Shown here: one piece after another, positions 39,501 to 47,186 of the stretch
How positions within the stretch are numbered: the stretch's first letter is position 1
How the letters are laid out: the number at the start of each line of letters is the position of its first letter
Assembly: GCF_003696265.1 (NCBI RefSeq)
Contig: NZ_RFFH01000004.1
Location: forward strand, 549,346-613,345
DNA length: 64,000 nt
Origin: Nocardia stercoris
GTDB lineage: Bacteria; Actinomycetota; Actinomycetes; Mycobacteriales; Mycobacteriaceae
Reading direction: 5' to 3'
Notes under the pieces: generated by a model
Told to the model about the DNA's origin: nothing
Database searches by the model: none
The model's input: the letters and a program-made list of their open reading frames with translations, nothing else
Made by a program: the position numbers and the translations under genes

Positions 39501-40780
39501 TGCTGGACGGCCTCGATCCGCGAGAGTTCATTCGTGACCGTCGAATGGAGCGCATGGCCCGCGATCCTGCTGTCTTTTTCGCCCGGACTCCTGGCGGCCG
39601 ATTCCCCGACCCCGCAGCCCGCCGGATCGACGATCTGCCGTCTCCGGACGGCAAGGTTCGACGACCACTGGGTCTCGGCCCGGGAACGGTGAAACCGGGG
39701 CCGCCGCCGCAGCGCAGCAAACGCATGCTTCAGGTCGTTCCGCCTTACTACGATGTCCCGGCGATCGACTACGGCGGGATCGAATCGGTGGCAGAGGGCT
39801 TGGCGAACGGGTTCGTCGGCGACGGGCACGAGGTACTCATGCTGGGTGCCGGTCGGGATGGCACCCGAGCCGAATTCCGATCCCTGTGGGCGGAAACGCA
39901 GTGGTCACGACTCGGCGAGGCCGACCCCGAGCTGCAGCACGCCGCAAAGGTACGGCGGGCGGTCGAACGGCTGGTCGCAGCCGGTCGAAGATTCGACCTG
40001 GTCCACGACCACACCATGTCCGGACCGCTCAATGCGCGCTTCTTCGCCCGAGAGCTGGGGATACCGACGTTCGTGACCGTGCACAACTTGGTCGACCCGC
40101 ACCGCAGCAACTACTACCGGGATCTCGGAGCCGACTTGCACCTGGTGGCCATCAGTGACCGCCAGCGGGCACTGAATCCGGATCTCGACTGGGCCGGCCG
40201 GGTCTACAACGGATTGCGGGTCGAGGACTGGCCGTTCCGGACCGAGAAGGAGCGGTATGTGGCATGGCTCGGCCGGTACAGCGCCGGGAAGGGGCCGGCG
40301 ACCGTCCTTCGCGCCGCGCACGCTGCGGGCCTGCCGGCGATACTGGCCGGAAAATGTACCGAGCCCGGTGAGATCCGGTATCGCACAGACGAGGTGTATC
40401 CCCTTGTCGGGCCGCAAGATCGGGTTCTCGACACGCTCGGCACCGCCGCCAAGCAGGAGCTGCTGGCCCGGGCCGGCTGTGCCGTGTTTCCGGCCGGCAT
40501 CGAGGACCCCGAATGGGAGGAGCCGTTCGGGCTGACCGTCATCGAAGCCATGGCCTGCGGCACGCCGGTGGTCGTCTCGGACAAGGGCGCGCTGCCCGAG
40601 CTGGTGATCGACGGCGTGACCGGCCGGATCGTGCACAGCGCGGACGAGATCCCGGAAGCGATCCGAGAGGTGCTCACCTACGATCCATCGGCTTGCCGGG
40701 CGCATGTCGCCGAGACGTTCGGAGTGGATCGGATGGTCGCCGGGTACGAGCGGATCTTCCGAAACGTCATGAACTGGTGA
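36533..40780 (+). CDS. Fusion: proline-rich region + MFS-like membrane domain + GT4 glycosyltransferase
   Basis: 1415 aa. Residues 1-100 form a short helical domain of unknown family ('MVALAEGLVRSSATVGERC'). About 100-555 is proline-rich and low complexity. About 555-935 is a polytopic membrane domain of MFS type: motif A in 'AGWLTDRFDPYRVMLASSAGG', some ten to twelve hydrophobic segments, best likened to EntS-type exporters. A second Pro linker (935-1062) leads to a complete GT-B glycosyltransferase, family GT4-like, about 1063-1415: 'AIDYGGIESVAEGLANGF', 'RFDLVHDHT', and the E-x7-E nucleotide-sugar motif Glu1330-Glu1338 in 'EEPFGLTVIEAMACGTPVV'. GTG 36533 is the first possible start; ATG 36566 is an alternative, and an in-frame stop lies at 36527-36529. 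I know of no described protein of this architecture. Role could be transport coupled to glycosylation; this is inference. Confidence 0.8.
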   Translation: MPGPAGELSETMVALAEGLVRSSATVGERCSFEVDSVAGQLRSQAPHWHTIDSATWQTGVTSLGRSADHQAWAALRGLGIRTWSAPTGLAERDTAGLLGARPAAEPELAPGRPPASGAELPEPVSGSTGSVVPETVDVPTNPEPPSGSSDTGTRAGIVGLAVPAAVALWAGGAGATGSTPAPVHGLAAGPDVPVRTSTVGDSVPTAPQLPPEFTPPQPDTIRPPAPAQVVRGTGPNVGWPRDGARVVQPGGDQIVLPGPAADPVPTAPGRRVVDHLPATNPPARDLPIRWRPSVPSAENPWTATGSDSERASGSDVTDLPVTTRPPAAPATHLPADPMRLPDYRFPAHQEPALDSSPPDAAGGQELVRARVVAGTDSPSLDTAVAGRPPDAGPASVTAGLPVTETAPSPPVIESPGGMVRAEAGGLPGRWRRRGAKPSRPRTGAPGPAAVPAPGLLPSPDPARLPQSGPVPGDIPVPPRITVVPKVIGPNGETTAGWAVVPAPPSPSEPVAPQAPPAQSTRKPWWARGSRKSPTAPTPTEPPPQTGSRSPESAHVRRIATSIAVSTGFGQMQSTWDPLLLFHDTGSPQAMAWAIAGGKLIELATVPAAGWLTDRFDPYRVMLASSAGGVVLSGTVGGLIAANAPGAMGYLIGAQLGQAVVDRILASSGGQYLRSVTAPGEEKQANSLLVGANMIPGLVGGSLAPMLGNLLDATPYLMNGASYLAYWRLLGRSPATAAPRGGQAATPYREALAALRADPYLFRATLGILPWSVGSALVRLGLIDVVTHAGLSGVEQGMLLSANGIGSATAWVTQKRWLDRLDLRRVYPLSMSLWAALAAELLFTSDPVVLASTFAVQGAANFALNVRQNFEVTQAVPTTVRGRVGAISALLASGGAMAGSTAGGLLLGLGRDDIAGPALGVLVANALLTYRLAKRYPSVPEEASPAPAEPSPPDPAPGAPALREPAPNSAVLSAPRTDPLPLAGLEPGRTLLDGLDPREFIRDRRMERMARDPAVFFARTPGGRFPDPAARRIDDLPSPDGKVRRPLGLGPGTVKPGPPPQRSKRMLQVVPPYYDVPAIDYGGIESVAEGLANGFVGDGHEVLMLGAGRDGTRAEFRSLWAETQWSRLGEADPELQHAAKVRRAVERLVAAGRRFDLVHDHTMSGPLNARFFARELGIPTFVTVHNLVDPHRSNYYRDLGADLHLVAISDRQRALNPDLDWAGRVYNGLRVEDWPFRTEKERYVAWLGRYSAGKGPATVLRAAHAAGLPAILAGKCTEPGEIRYRTDEVYPLVGPQDRVLDTLGTAAKQELLARAGCAVFPAGIEDPEWEEPFGLTVIEAMACGTPVVVSDKGALPELVIDGVTGRIVHSADEIPEAIREVLTYDPSACRAHVAETFGVDRMVAGYERIFRNVMNW

Positions 40781-40824
40781 CGGTTACCGAATATCGCTGT
40801 GCCCGAATATCTTCCGTGCCTCCG

Positions 40825-41622
40825 TCATCCCGCTGCGGGGAGACCCACGATCGCGGCCAACGGCCCGGTCAACCGCCCGTCGGCCACGGCCGCCGCATAC
40901 GCGTCGCGGACCGGCGCCGGTGCGGCCGCCACCCGGGCCGCCATTCGCCGCAGCTGGGTGTCGTCGATCTGCGCCGACAGATCCGAGACCGCCTCCCACT
41001 GTCCGCCCGACGCGACGGACCGGGTCACCTTGTCCAGCACCGGATCGTTGAGCCGGGCGATGAGCGTGCTCGTGGCCTTCGGCGGATCGATCTCGAGCGC
41101 CAAGCGCAACAGTGCCGCGCCGTCGAGAGCGTCGGCGAGCTGGGTGACGGCCTGCGGCGGCAGGTGCGGTGCGAATTCGCCCGCCGTGGCCAGGGCGTCG
41201 CGGCCGAGCAGGTCCAGGGTGACGTCCTTGACCACGCGCGCGGGCATGGCCCGCAGGATCGGGCCGAGGGCGCTGGGGTCGGAGTTGCGCGCGATGGCGC
41301 TGATGTAGCCGACCGGCAGCTTGTCGGCCATGGCGACGGCGAACGCCGGGTCGACCGCCTCGACCACGCGGGCGGCCAGCGACGGCGGCACCAGCCGCTC
41401 GGTCAGCTGCGCGACCAGCTTCGCCGGGAGCTTGGACGCCAGCTTGGCCAGTCGCTGGAAGCGGTGCTGCTCGGCGGCGCGCAGGTGGGCGACCAGCTGC
41501 ACCCGGAAGGCGCGTAGGTCGGCGTGCGGCAGGGTGGCGAGGTCGGCGAGTTCGGCGGCCCCGACCCCGAGGATCTTGCTCAGGCGGTCGAGTTCGCGTG
41601 TGACGTAACGGGTTTCACTCAC
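40825..41622 (-). CDS. Hypothetical protein of helical repeats
   Basis: 265 aa, start GTG 41622 in a GTGA overlap with the preceding small gene. Nearly the whole sequence is alpha-helical with recurring 'LPPxxxxxLxxALDxxxLLxLALEID'-like units, e.g. 'KLPAKLVAQLTERLVPPSL', 'AMPARVVKDVTLDLLG' and 'HLPPQAVTQLADALDGAAL'. The pattern recalls the MgtE N-domain or HEAT-type repeats, but the family is not recognised. No signal peptide or catalytic motif. Confidence 0.75.
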   Translation of the reverse strand: MSETRYVTRELDRLSKILGVGAAELADLATLPHADLRAFRVQLVAHLRAAEQHRFQRLAKLASKLPAKLVAQLTERLVPPSLAARVVEAVDPAFAVAMADKLPVGYISAIARNSDPSALGPILRAMPARVVKDVTLDLLGRDALATAGEFAPHLPPQAVTQLADALDGAALLRLALEIDPPKATSTLIARLNDPVLDKVTRSVASGGQWEAVSDLSAQIDDTQLRRMAARVAAAPAPVRDAYAAAVADGRLTGPLAAIVGLPAAG

Positions 41623-41834
41623 GAGAACAGCACTTTCTTCACCACGCCGCGCAGCGGCAGCGGCATCGCCGACAGTGTCTGGTCGAATGCCTGGTCCAGC
41701 AGTTCGGACTGACGGGAGCGGGCGGCCCGCACTCGGGCGGCCAGCAGGGCGACCGCTTCCGGCGGCAGGGTGGCGAACGCCGGCGGCGGGGTGCCGCCGA
41801 GTTCGGCGGTCAGGGACCGGAGCTGATCGTCCAC
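41619..41834 (-). CDS. Small hypothetical protein, first gene of a two-gene operon
   Basis: 71 aa from GTG 41834, preceded by GGGAG eight bases away. Charged and helical ('LPPEAVALLAARVRAARSRQ', then 'LLDQAFDQTLSAMPLPLRG'), ending in KKVLFS. It overlaps the 265-aa gene by four bases, so the two products are made together and may act together. Family not recognised. Confidence 0.7.
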   Translation of the reverse strand: MDDQLRSLTAELGGTPPPAFATLPPEAVALLAARVRAARSRQSELLDQAFDQTLSAMPLPLRGVVKKVLFS

Positions 41835-41952
41835 GGCCGGAACTCCCTTCGGGGGTGGGCCGGGGACGGCCCTTGTCGATCTTCCCAACCATATCTTACT
41901 GCGGAGTCAGTTGGACTCCGGGGGGGCGGTGGATCGACGCGGGCCGGGCGGC

Positions 41953-42816
41953 TCAGCGCACGTAGGAGCTGTTGTAGGTGACGCCGGTCGGTGCCTCGAC
42001 GACGCACTCGATGCGGCGGTCACCGCTGGCGAAAGCGCCGGCCCGCGGGAAGAAGTAGGCGACATTGGCGTCGCCCGGGACCGCTTCCATGTCGACCCGG
42101 CTCTGGTTCACCGCGTCGTTGCACTGGCTCTTGGCGTCGCCGACCACACCGTCGGCGGTGTCGGCCCGCGAGGTGAGGATGGCGAAGATCTGGTCGGTGT
42201 GCTCGGCGGTGCACGCGGCGGTCTTCACCGTGCCGCTGCCGTCGATGGTGAAACAGTCACCGATATTGAGGGATTCGACGGCGAACCGGTCGAAGTCGGT
42301 GGTGTCGCTCGGCGCGCCGGCGGCGCTCGTGGTCGAGGTGCCGGCGGCACTCGCGGTGGTGGTCTGCGCGGCAGCGCCCGTCGAACGATGGCCGGTCACC
42401 ACGACCAGGACACCGATCGCCGCCGCGGCCACCACCACGGCGCCGATCACGGCGGTGAGCCAGACGGCGTTGTTGCGCGGAGGCCGCGGGTAGCCCGGCT
42501 GGGAGAAGGCCGGCGGCCGCGCCGGCGGATAGCTCGGCGGGACCTGGTACTGCTGCCCGGTGGCATAGGGCTGCTGCCCGGTGGCATAGGGCTGTTGCCC
42601 GGTGACGTACGGCTGCTGCCCGGTGACGTACGGCTGTTGCCCGGTCGGATACTGCTGTGCGTCCCGATATTGCGGCTGTTGCCCGGTCGGATACTGCTGC
42701 TGACCGGGGTACTGCGGCGGCCCGCCGTACGGCGACTGCCCAGGATAGGGCTGCTGCGGTGGATACGGCTGAGACCCGTCACCCGGCTCGGGTGGAAACG
42801 GTGGAACCGACGACAT
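41953..42816 (-). CDS. Septum-formation-like membrane protein with QQPYATG repeats
   Basis: 287 aa, start ATG 42816 behind GGAGGGGACGG. The N-terminal ~110 residues are Pro/Gln/Tyr/Gly-rich and include five tandem heptads of the type QQPYATG/QQPYVTG. One membrane helix ('AVWLTAVIGAVVVAAAAIG') separates this cytoplasmic tail from an external domain with 'LNIGDCFTIDGSG' and 'KTAACTAEHTDQIF', which fits the septum-formation (PF13845-like) domain with paired Cys. Comparable proteins in actinobacteria are linked to the cell envelope and division site; the role here is inferred. Confidence 0.8.
   Translation of the reverse strand: MSSVPPFPPEPGDGSQPYPPQQPYPGQSPYGGPPQYPGQQQYPTGQQPQYRDAQQYPTGQQPYVTGQQPYVTGQQPYATGQQPYATGQQYQVPPSYPPARPPAFSQPGYPRPPRNNAVWLTAVIGAVVVAAAAIGVLVVVTGHRSTGAAAQTTTASAAGTSTTSAAGAPSDTTDFDRFAVESLNIGDCFTIDGSGTVKTAACTAEHTDQIFAILTSRADTADGVVGDAKSQCNDAVNQSRVDMEAVPGDANVAYFFPRAGAFASGDRRIECVVEAPTGVTYNSSYVR
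42551..42652 (-). repeat. 21-bp tandem repeat coding QQPY(A/V)TG
   Basis: About five units with a 21-base period begin at 42551, 42572, 42593, 42614 and 42635; the first two are identical. They sit in frame in the septum-formation-like gene, so unit gain or loss would change length by seven residues without a frameshift. Confidence 0.85.
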
Positions 42817-43046
42817 GACCGTCCCCTCCGAGCGTCCTACGCCAAGTCGGACAATGCGTGCAGAACAACCATTCTGACCGAAGCGTGGGCTCGTCGACAA
42901 GGGAGGGTGGCGGCGCGGGGGTCAAGGTGACAATCCGGATACAGCACACGAACCACCCGGTCGGTTCGTCCGGATTCGGGAGTAGCGTCGCGAGAGGTTT
43001 CGTCGGCGCGCCGGCAGTACCGGCGCTGATCAGATGAGGTGTCCGG

Positions 43047-45530
43047 ATGACCGAGTGGCCCGGTTCGATCGGCAGTTCCTTCGACGACATCCTGGAACGG
43101 TTCTTCGGTTCCGGCATGAGTTCGCGGCCGCCGGTCCAGCGGACCGACCTCGGCCGATTACTCAGTGACAACGCGCGGCAGCTGGTGGCGACCGCGCGCG
43201 AGGCCGCCCACGACTGGGGCAGTCCGGAGATCACGCCCGAACATCTGCTGTACGCCGCGGCCGAGATCGAGCCGTCCCGGTCCATCATCAGCGAGATCGG
43301 CCGCGACCCCGACGAGGTCGCCGAACAGATGCACGAGGCGGCCCACGGCGACCACAAACACCAGGCCGCGCACGCCATCGAAATGAGCCCGGCCACCAAG
43401 ACCGCGTTGCGGACCGCGCAGCGCAGCGCCGCCGAGGCCGGCAGCAGCTACATCGGACCCGAACACATCCTGGTCGGCATCGCGTCCAGCCCGAATCCCG
43501 CGGTCGCGCACGCACTCGCCGGCGCGCAGATGCCCGCGACCGCCGGTGGCCAGGCCAAACAACAGTCCGACACCCCGACCCTGGACGAGTACGGGCGCGA
43601 CCTCACCGCCGAGGCGCGGGCCGGCAAGGTCGACCCGGTGGTCGGACGGGCCGAGGAGATCGAGCAGACCGTCGAGATCCTGTCCCGCCGCCGCAAGAAC
43701 AACCCGGTGCTGGTCGGCGACCCGGGTGTCGGCAAGACCGCCATCGTGGAGGGGCTGGCCCAGCGCATCGTCAACGGCGACGTGCCGTCCACACTGGCCG
43801 ACCGCCGGGTCATCGCCCTGGACGTGGGTTCGCTGGTGGCGGGCAGCAAGTATCGCGGCGAGTTCGAGGAACGGCTGACCAAGATCCTCGACGAGGTGCG
43901 CGCACACTCCGACGAACTGGTGCTGTTCATCGACGAACTGCACACCATCATCGGCGCCGGCAGCGGCGGGGAGGGCTCGATGGACGCCGGCAACCTGCTC
44001 AAACCGGCGCTCGCCCGCGGTGAACTGCACGCCATCGGCGCCACCACCATGGACGAGTACCGCCGCTACATCGAGAAGGACGCCGCCCTCGAGCGCCGGT
44101 TCCAGCCGGTGCTGGTGTCGGAGCCGTCGGTGGCCGACACCATCGAGATCCTGCGCGGCCTGACCGACGTCTACGAGGAACACCACCAGATCCGCTACGA
44201 CGACGACGCGCTCGTCGCCGCGGCCGAGCTGTCGGACCGCTACATCACCGACCGCTTCATGCCGGACAAGGCGATCGACCTGGTCGACCAGGCCGGCGCT
44301 CGGGTCCGATTGCGCACCCGCACACCGGATTCGGGAACCCGCGAGGCCGAGGAGCGGCTGGCCCGGCTGCGCCGGGAGAAGGACGCGGCCGTCGCCGCCG
44401 AGGACTACCAGAAGGCCAACGCCATGAAGGCCGAGATCGCCGCGGCCGAACGCGACACCGAGCAGGAGAAGGCCGAGCAGGTGCCCCACGTAACGGTCAC
44501 CGATGTGGCCGAGGTGGTGTCGCGCCGCACCGGCATCCCGGTCGCCGACCTCACCCAGGAGGAGAAGCAGCGGCTGCTGAAACTCGAAGAGGTACTGCAC
44601 AAGCGGGTCATCGGCCAGGAGGACGCCATCGTCGCGGTGGCCGAGGCGGTGCGCCGGGCGCGTGCCGGGATGAAGGACCCCAGCCGGCCGATCGGCTCGT
44701 TCCTGTTCCTCGGCCCGACCGGCGTCGGCAAGACCGAACTCGCGAAAGCGTTGGCGGAGGCCGTGTTCGGCGACGAGGACCGGCTGATCCGGTTCGACAT
44801 GAGCGAATTCCAGGAAAAGCACACCGTCTCGCGACTGGTCGGTGCGCCGCCCGGATACATCGGCTACGACGACGCGGCGCAGCTCACGGACAAGGTTCGG
44901 CGGCAACCGTATTCGGTGATCCTGTTCGACGAGATCGAGAAGGCGCACCCGGACGTGTTCAACGTCCTGCTGCAACTGCTCGACGACGGCCGGGTCACCG
45001 ACGCCAAGGGCCGCACCGTCGACTTCAAGAACACCATCGTGATCCTCACCAGCAATATCGGCTCCGATCTGATCATGGCGGCGCCGGCCGGCGAGACCGT
45101 CGAGGAGCTGACCCCGAAGCTGATGGAACGGCTGCGCGCGCACTTCCGGCCGGAGTTCCTCAACCGGATCGACGAGACCATCGTGTTCCACAAGCTGGAC
45201 AAGCAGGAGCTGCGATCCATCGTGGATCTGGTGCTCGACGCGACCCGACGCCAATTGCGGGCCCAGGACATCGGTTTCGACGTCACCGACTCCGCGATGG
45301 ACTGGCTGGCCGACCATGGCTACCAGCCCGAGTTCGGGGCCCGGCCGCTGCGCCGGACCGTGCAGCGGGAGCTGGACAACAAGCTGTCGCGGCAGCTGCT
45401 CGACGGCGCGCTGAGCCCGGGCGACACCGTGCATGTCGACGCCGACAGCGACGGCCTGGTGCTCGAGGCCGAACATCCGCTCGTCGAGGGGAAGAAGTCG
45501 AAGGGCAAGAAGGAGAAGGCGTCCGTCTGA
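43047..45530 (+). CDS. ClpC/ClpA-class AAA+ unfoldase
   Basis: 827-aa double-ring AAA+ protein. The N domain contains Clp repeats ('[15 protein letters not shown]', '[16 protein letters not shown]'). D1: Walker A GDPGVGKT at 224-231, Walker B '[15 protein letters not shown]'. A short ClpC-type middle coiled coil follows (about 440-480, '[19 protein letters not shown]'). D2: Walker A GPTGVGKT at 556-563, '[19 protein letters not shown]', sensor 'LTSNIGSD', then '[10 protein letters not shown]' and '[12 protein letters not shown]'. The loop after LTSNIG (about 668-690), where ClpP partners carry LGF/VGF, reads '[16 protein letters not shown]', without that tripeptide. The role may be disaggregation, not ClpP-linked proteolysis. 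The primary clpC1 is expected elsewhere. Confidence 0.9.
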   Translation: MTEWPGSIGSSFDDILERFFGSGMSSRPPVQRTDLGRLLSDNARQLVATAREAAHDWGSPEITPEHLLYAAAEIEPSRSIISEIGRDPDEVAEQMHEAAHGDHKHQAAHAIEMSPATKTALRTAQRSAAEAGSSYIGPEHILVGIASSPNPAVAHALAGAQMPATAGGQAKQQSDTPTLDEYGRDLTAEARAGKVDPVVGRAEEIEQTVEILSRRRKNNPVLVGDPGVGKTAIVEGLAQRIVNGDVPSTLADRRVIALDVGSLVAGSKYRGEFEERLTKILDEVRAHSDELVLFIDELHTIIGAGSGGEGSMDAGNLLKPALARGELHAIGATTMDEYRRYIEKDAALERRFQPVLVSEPSVADTIEILRGLTDVYEEHHQIRYDDDALVAAAELSDRYITDRFMPDKAIDLVDQAGARVRLRTRTPDSGTREAEERLARLRREKDAAVAAEDYQKANAMKAEIAAAERDTEQEKAEQVPHVTVTDVAEVVSRRTGIPVADLTQEEKQRLLKLEEVLHKRVIGQEDAIVAVAEAVRRARAGMKDPSRPIGSFLFLGPTGVGKTELAKALAEAVFGDEDRLIRFDMSEFQEKHTVSRLVGAPPGYIGYDDAAQLTDKVRRQPYSVILFDEIEKAHPDVFNVLLQLLDDGRVTDAKGRTVDFKNTIVILTSNIGSDLIMAAPAGETVEELTPKLMERLRAHFRPEFLNRIDETIVFHKLDKQELRSIVDLVLDATRRQLRAQDIGFDVTDSAMDWLADHGYQPEFGARPLRRTVQRELDNKLSRQLLDGALSPGDTVHVDADSDGLVLEAEHPLVEGKKSKGKKEKASV

Positions 45531-45590
45531 CGGGTACCGCTGCGGCCGGTCGACCGCCACCGGCTGCCCGTGCGTGCGAGGATGCGCGAC

Positions 45591-46562
45591 ATGGGTGGCC
45601 GGTGGCGTTTACGGGTGGTCGGTGCGGTCGCGAGCGTGCTCGCGGCGACAGTGGTTGCGGCACCGGCGGTTTCGAGCGCACCGCCCGACGGCGTGGTGGT
45701 GCGCCCGGTGACGTTGACCGTGGACGGCGAGACCGCCACCGGCCGGGTGTACGAGCCCGAGGGTGACGTGCGGGGGCTCATCGTCGCCGTGCACGGTCAC
45801 GACGGCAGCGCGAGCGACTTCCCCGAGTACCTCACCTCGATCGTCCGGCAGACCGGTGCCGCCCTGGTCACCATGGATCAGCGGTCCGACACCGGAACCT
45901 GGAGGACCGGGGAGTGGAACGTGTGGGCGGGCTGGCGCGACACCGTCGCGGCCACCCAGTGGTATCGCGGCGAGCATCCCGGCATCGGGCCGACCGTGCT
46001 GTGGGGCTGGAGTCAGGGCGGTGTGACCAGCGGGCTGGCCGCCGCGTACGCCCCGCCCGGCACCTACGACTACTGGGTCGACACCTTCGGGCACGCCGGC
46101 GACGTCACCGCCTGGCTCGAATCCGGGCTCGGCGGACCGAGATTGCGGCCGGAGATCGAACGGGACGCGGGAAACTGCACCCCGCTCACCTGTCTGCGGT
46201 CGTATCTGGACCGGTCACCGGTGCTCATGACCGATCGCATGGACGTGCGGCGCGCGATCCTGTTGCACGGCACCGCCGATCCGATCGTGCCCTACACCCA
46301 GTCGCTGGAGATGCGCGCCTCGCTCACGCTGTCGGGGCATCCGGTGTCGATGTACACCGTGGTCAGCGGCCGTGATCTGGCGGGCAACGTGGTGCCCGGC
46401 GACCACGGCATCAATCCGGTGTTCTTCGAATCCGGTTGTGTGGTCCAGCGGTTGCTGCTCGGCAGTGAGCCGCTGGGCAGCGACCACGACTACCTGGTCG
46501 ATGTGGCGGCCGGGGTGAACACCGCGCCGCCCGCGCCGCCGAACGCGAAGTGCGCGGCCTGA
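45591..46562 (+). CDS. Secreted alpha/beta hydrolase
   Basis: 323 aa from ATG 45591 with GAGG nine bases upstream (in-frame GTG 45570 and ATG 45582 are alternatives). A signal peptide covers about the first 30 residues ('LRVVGAVASVLAATVVAAPAV' then SSA). The nucleophile elbow is GWSQGG, the acid in 'ILLHGTADPIVPYTQ', and the His in 'VVPGDHGINPVFF'. The oxyanion segment is 'LIVAVHGHDGSAS'. Predicted extracytoplasmic esterase or peptidase-like hydrolase; substrate unknown. Confidence 0.87.
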   Translation: MGGRWRLRVVGAVASVLAATVVAAPAVSSAPPDGVVVRPVTLTVDGETATGRVYEPEGDVRGLIVAVHGHDGSASDFPEYLTSIVRQTGAALVTMDQRSDTGTWRTGEWNVWAGWRDTVAATQWYRGEHPGIGPTVLWGWSQGGVTSGLAAAYAPPGTYDYWVDTFGHAGDVTAWLESGLGGPRLRPEIERDAGNCTPLTCLRSYLDRSPVLMTDRMDVRRAILLHGTADPIVPYTQSLEMRASLTLSGHPVSMYTVVSGRDLAGNVVPGDHGINPVFFESGCVVQRLLLGSEPLGSDHDYLVDVAAGVNTAPPAPPNAKCAA

Positions 46563-46879
46563 GCCGGTCGCGGTAGTAGACAGGAATTCAACACCTCGTA
46601 ACCGGAATTCAGGTTGTGTGGGGTTCGAATTTCCCTGCGTGGCCTTTTCGGTATGCTGAAGAAGTTCCGTTTCCGCCTGCCGGAAATCGCGAACGGAAAT
46701 GATAGCGACAAGGGCGTTACCATGATTCGGGCTACCCGGCGTCCTTTTCGGAATAAGCGCAGGTCGCTGAATTCCCGAGGTGTTCGTGGTCGCATTGCCG
46801 GGTCCACGACTATTGGACCGTCGGCCGCGGAGCCGATTGACTGAATCCGACACAGAACATCGTTATCCAGGGAGTTCTC
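46563..46879. other. Intergenic region, AT-richer than surroundings
   Basis: 317 bases between the secreted hydrolase and a 54-aa gene. It is clearly less GC-rich than its neighbours. An open frame from GTG 46614 has no ribosome site and atypical composition, so I do not call it. The promoter of the 54-aa gene must be here. Confidence 0.55.
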
Positions 46880-47044
46880 ATGGGTTCCAGCGCCGACTTT
46901 CTCAGTACTCTGCTCGCCGACACGTTCCTGAAGATCGCCGCCGGCAGCGGCAGCACCGGGGTCACCACCACGCCCGCGCCGGTCACCACGACGCCGCCGG
47001 CTGTGACCGGGACCACCCCGGCCACCGGTCTGAGCGCCTACTGA
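46880..47044 (+). CDS. 54-aa Thr/Pro-rich small protein
   Basis: ATG 46880 is preceded by GGGAG with good spacing, and the stop is followed 14 bases later by a strong hairpin, so this reads as a real single-gene unit. The first half is an amphipathic helix ('SADFLSTLLADTFLKIAAG'), the second half a Thr/Pro/Val run ending in LSAY. No signal peptide is evident. The Thr-Pro tail resembles those of the secreted proteins at 50276-51569. Function unknown. Confidence 0.6.
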   Translation: MGSSADFLSTLLADTFLKIAAGSGSTGVTTTPAPVTTTPPAVTGTTPATGLSAY

Positions 47045-47058
47045 CCGCTCGGTCCACA

Positions 47059-47097
47059 CCGACGGCCCGTCGATCGATCCGATCGGCGGGCCGTCGG
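47059..47097 (+). terminator. Hairpin terminator after the 54-aa gene
   Basis: An 11-bp perfect outer stem, CCGACGGCCCG (47059-47069) with CGGGCCGTCGG (47087-47097), encloses a smaller inner dyad built of GATC units. It lies just past the small gene's stop. Confidence 0.75.
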
Positions 47098-47125
47098 CGT
47101 TCCGACCGGTATCGCGAATGCCGAA

Positions 47126-47151
47126 GGGGCGCTCCGGATTCGGAGCGCCCC
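47126..47151 (-). terminator. Hairpin terminator for the phosphodiesterase gene
   Basis: GGGGCGCTCCG (47126-47136) and CGGAGCGCCCC (47141-47151) form a perfect 11-bp stem with a four-base loop, 35 bases beyond the stop of the minus-strand gene ending at 47187. Confidence 0.78.
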
Positions 47152-47186
47152 TCCGGGTCGTGCGGCGGGCCGGTGGGCCCGCGGGA

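Noticed and set aside
43158..45560. 800-codon frame antisense to the Clp gene
   Set aside because: Shadow of the AAA+ coding strand without recognisable domains.
46614..46844. 76-codon frame before the 54-aa gene
   Set aside because: No ribosome site, basic low-complexity product, and it lies in an AT-richer promoter-like region.
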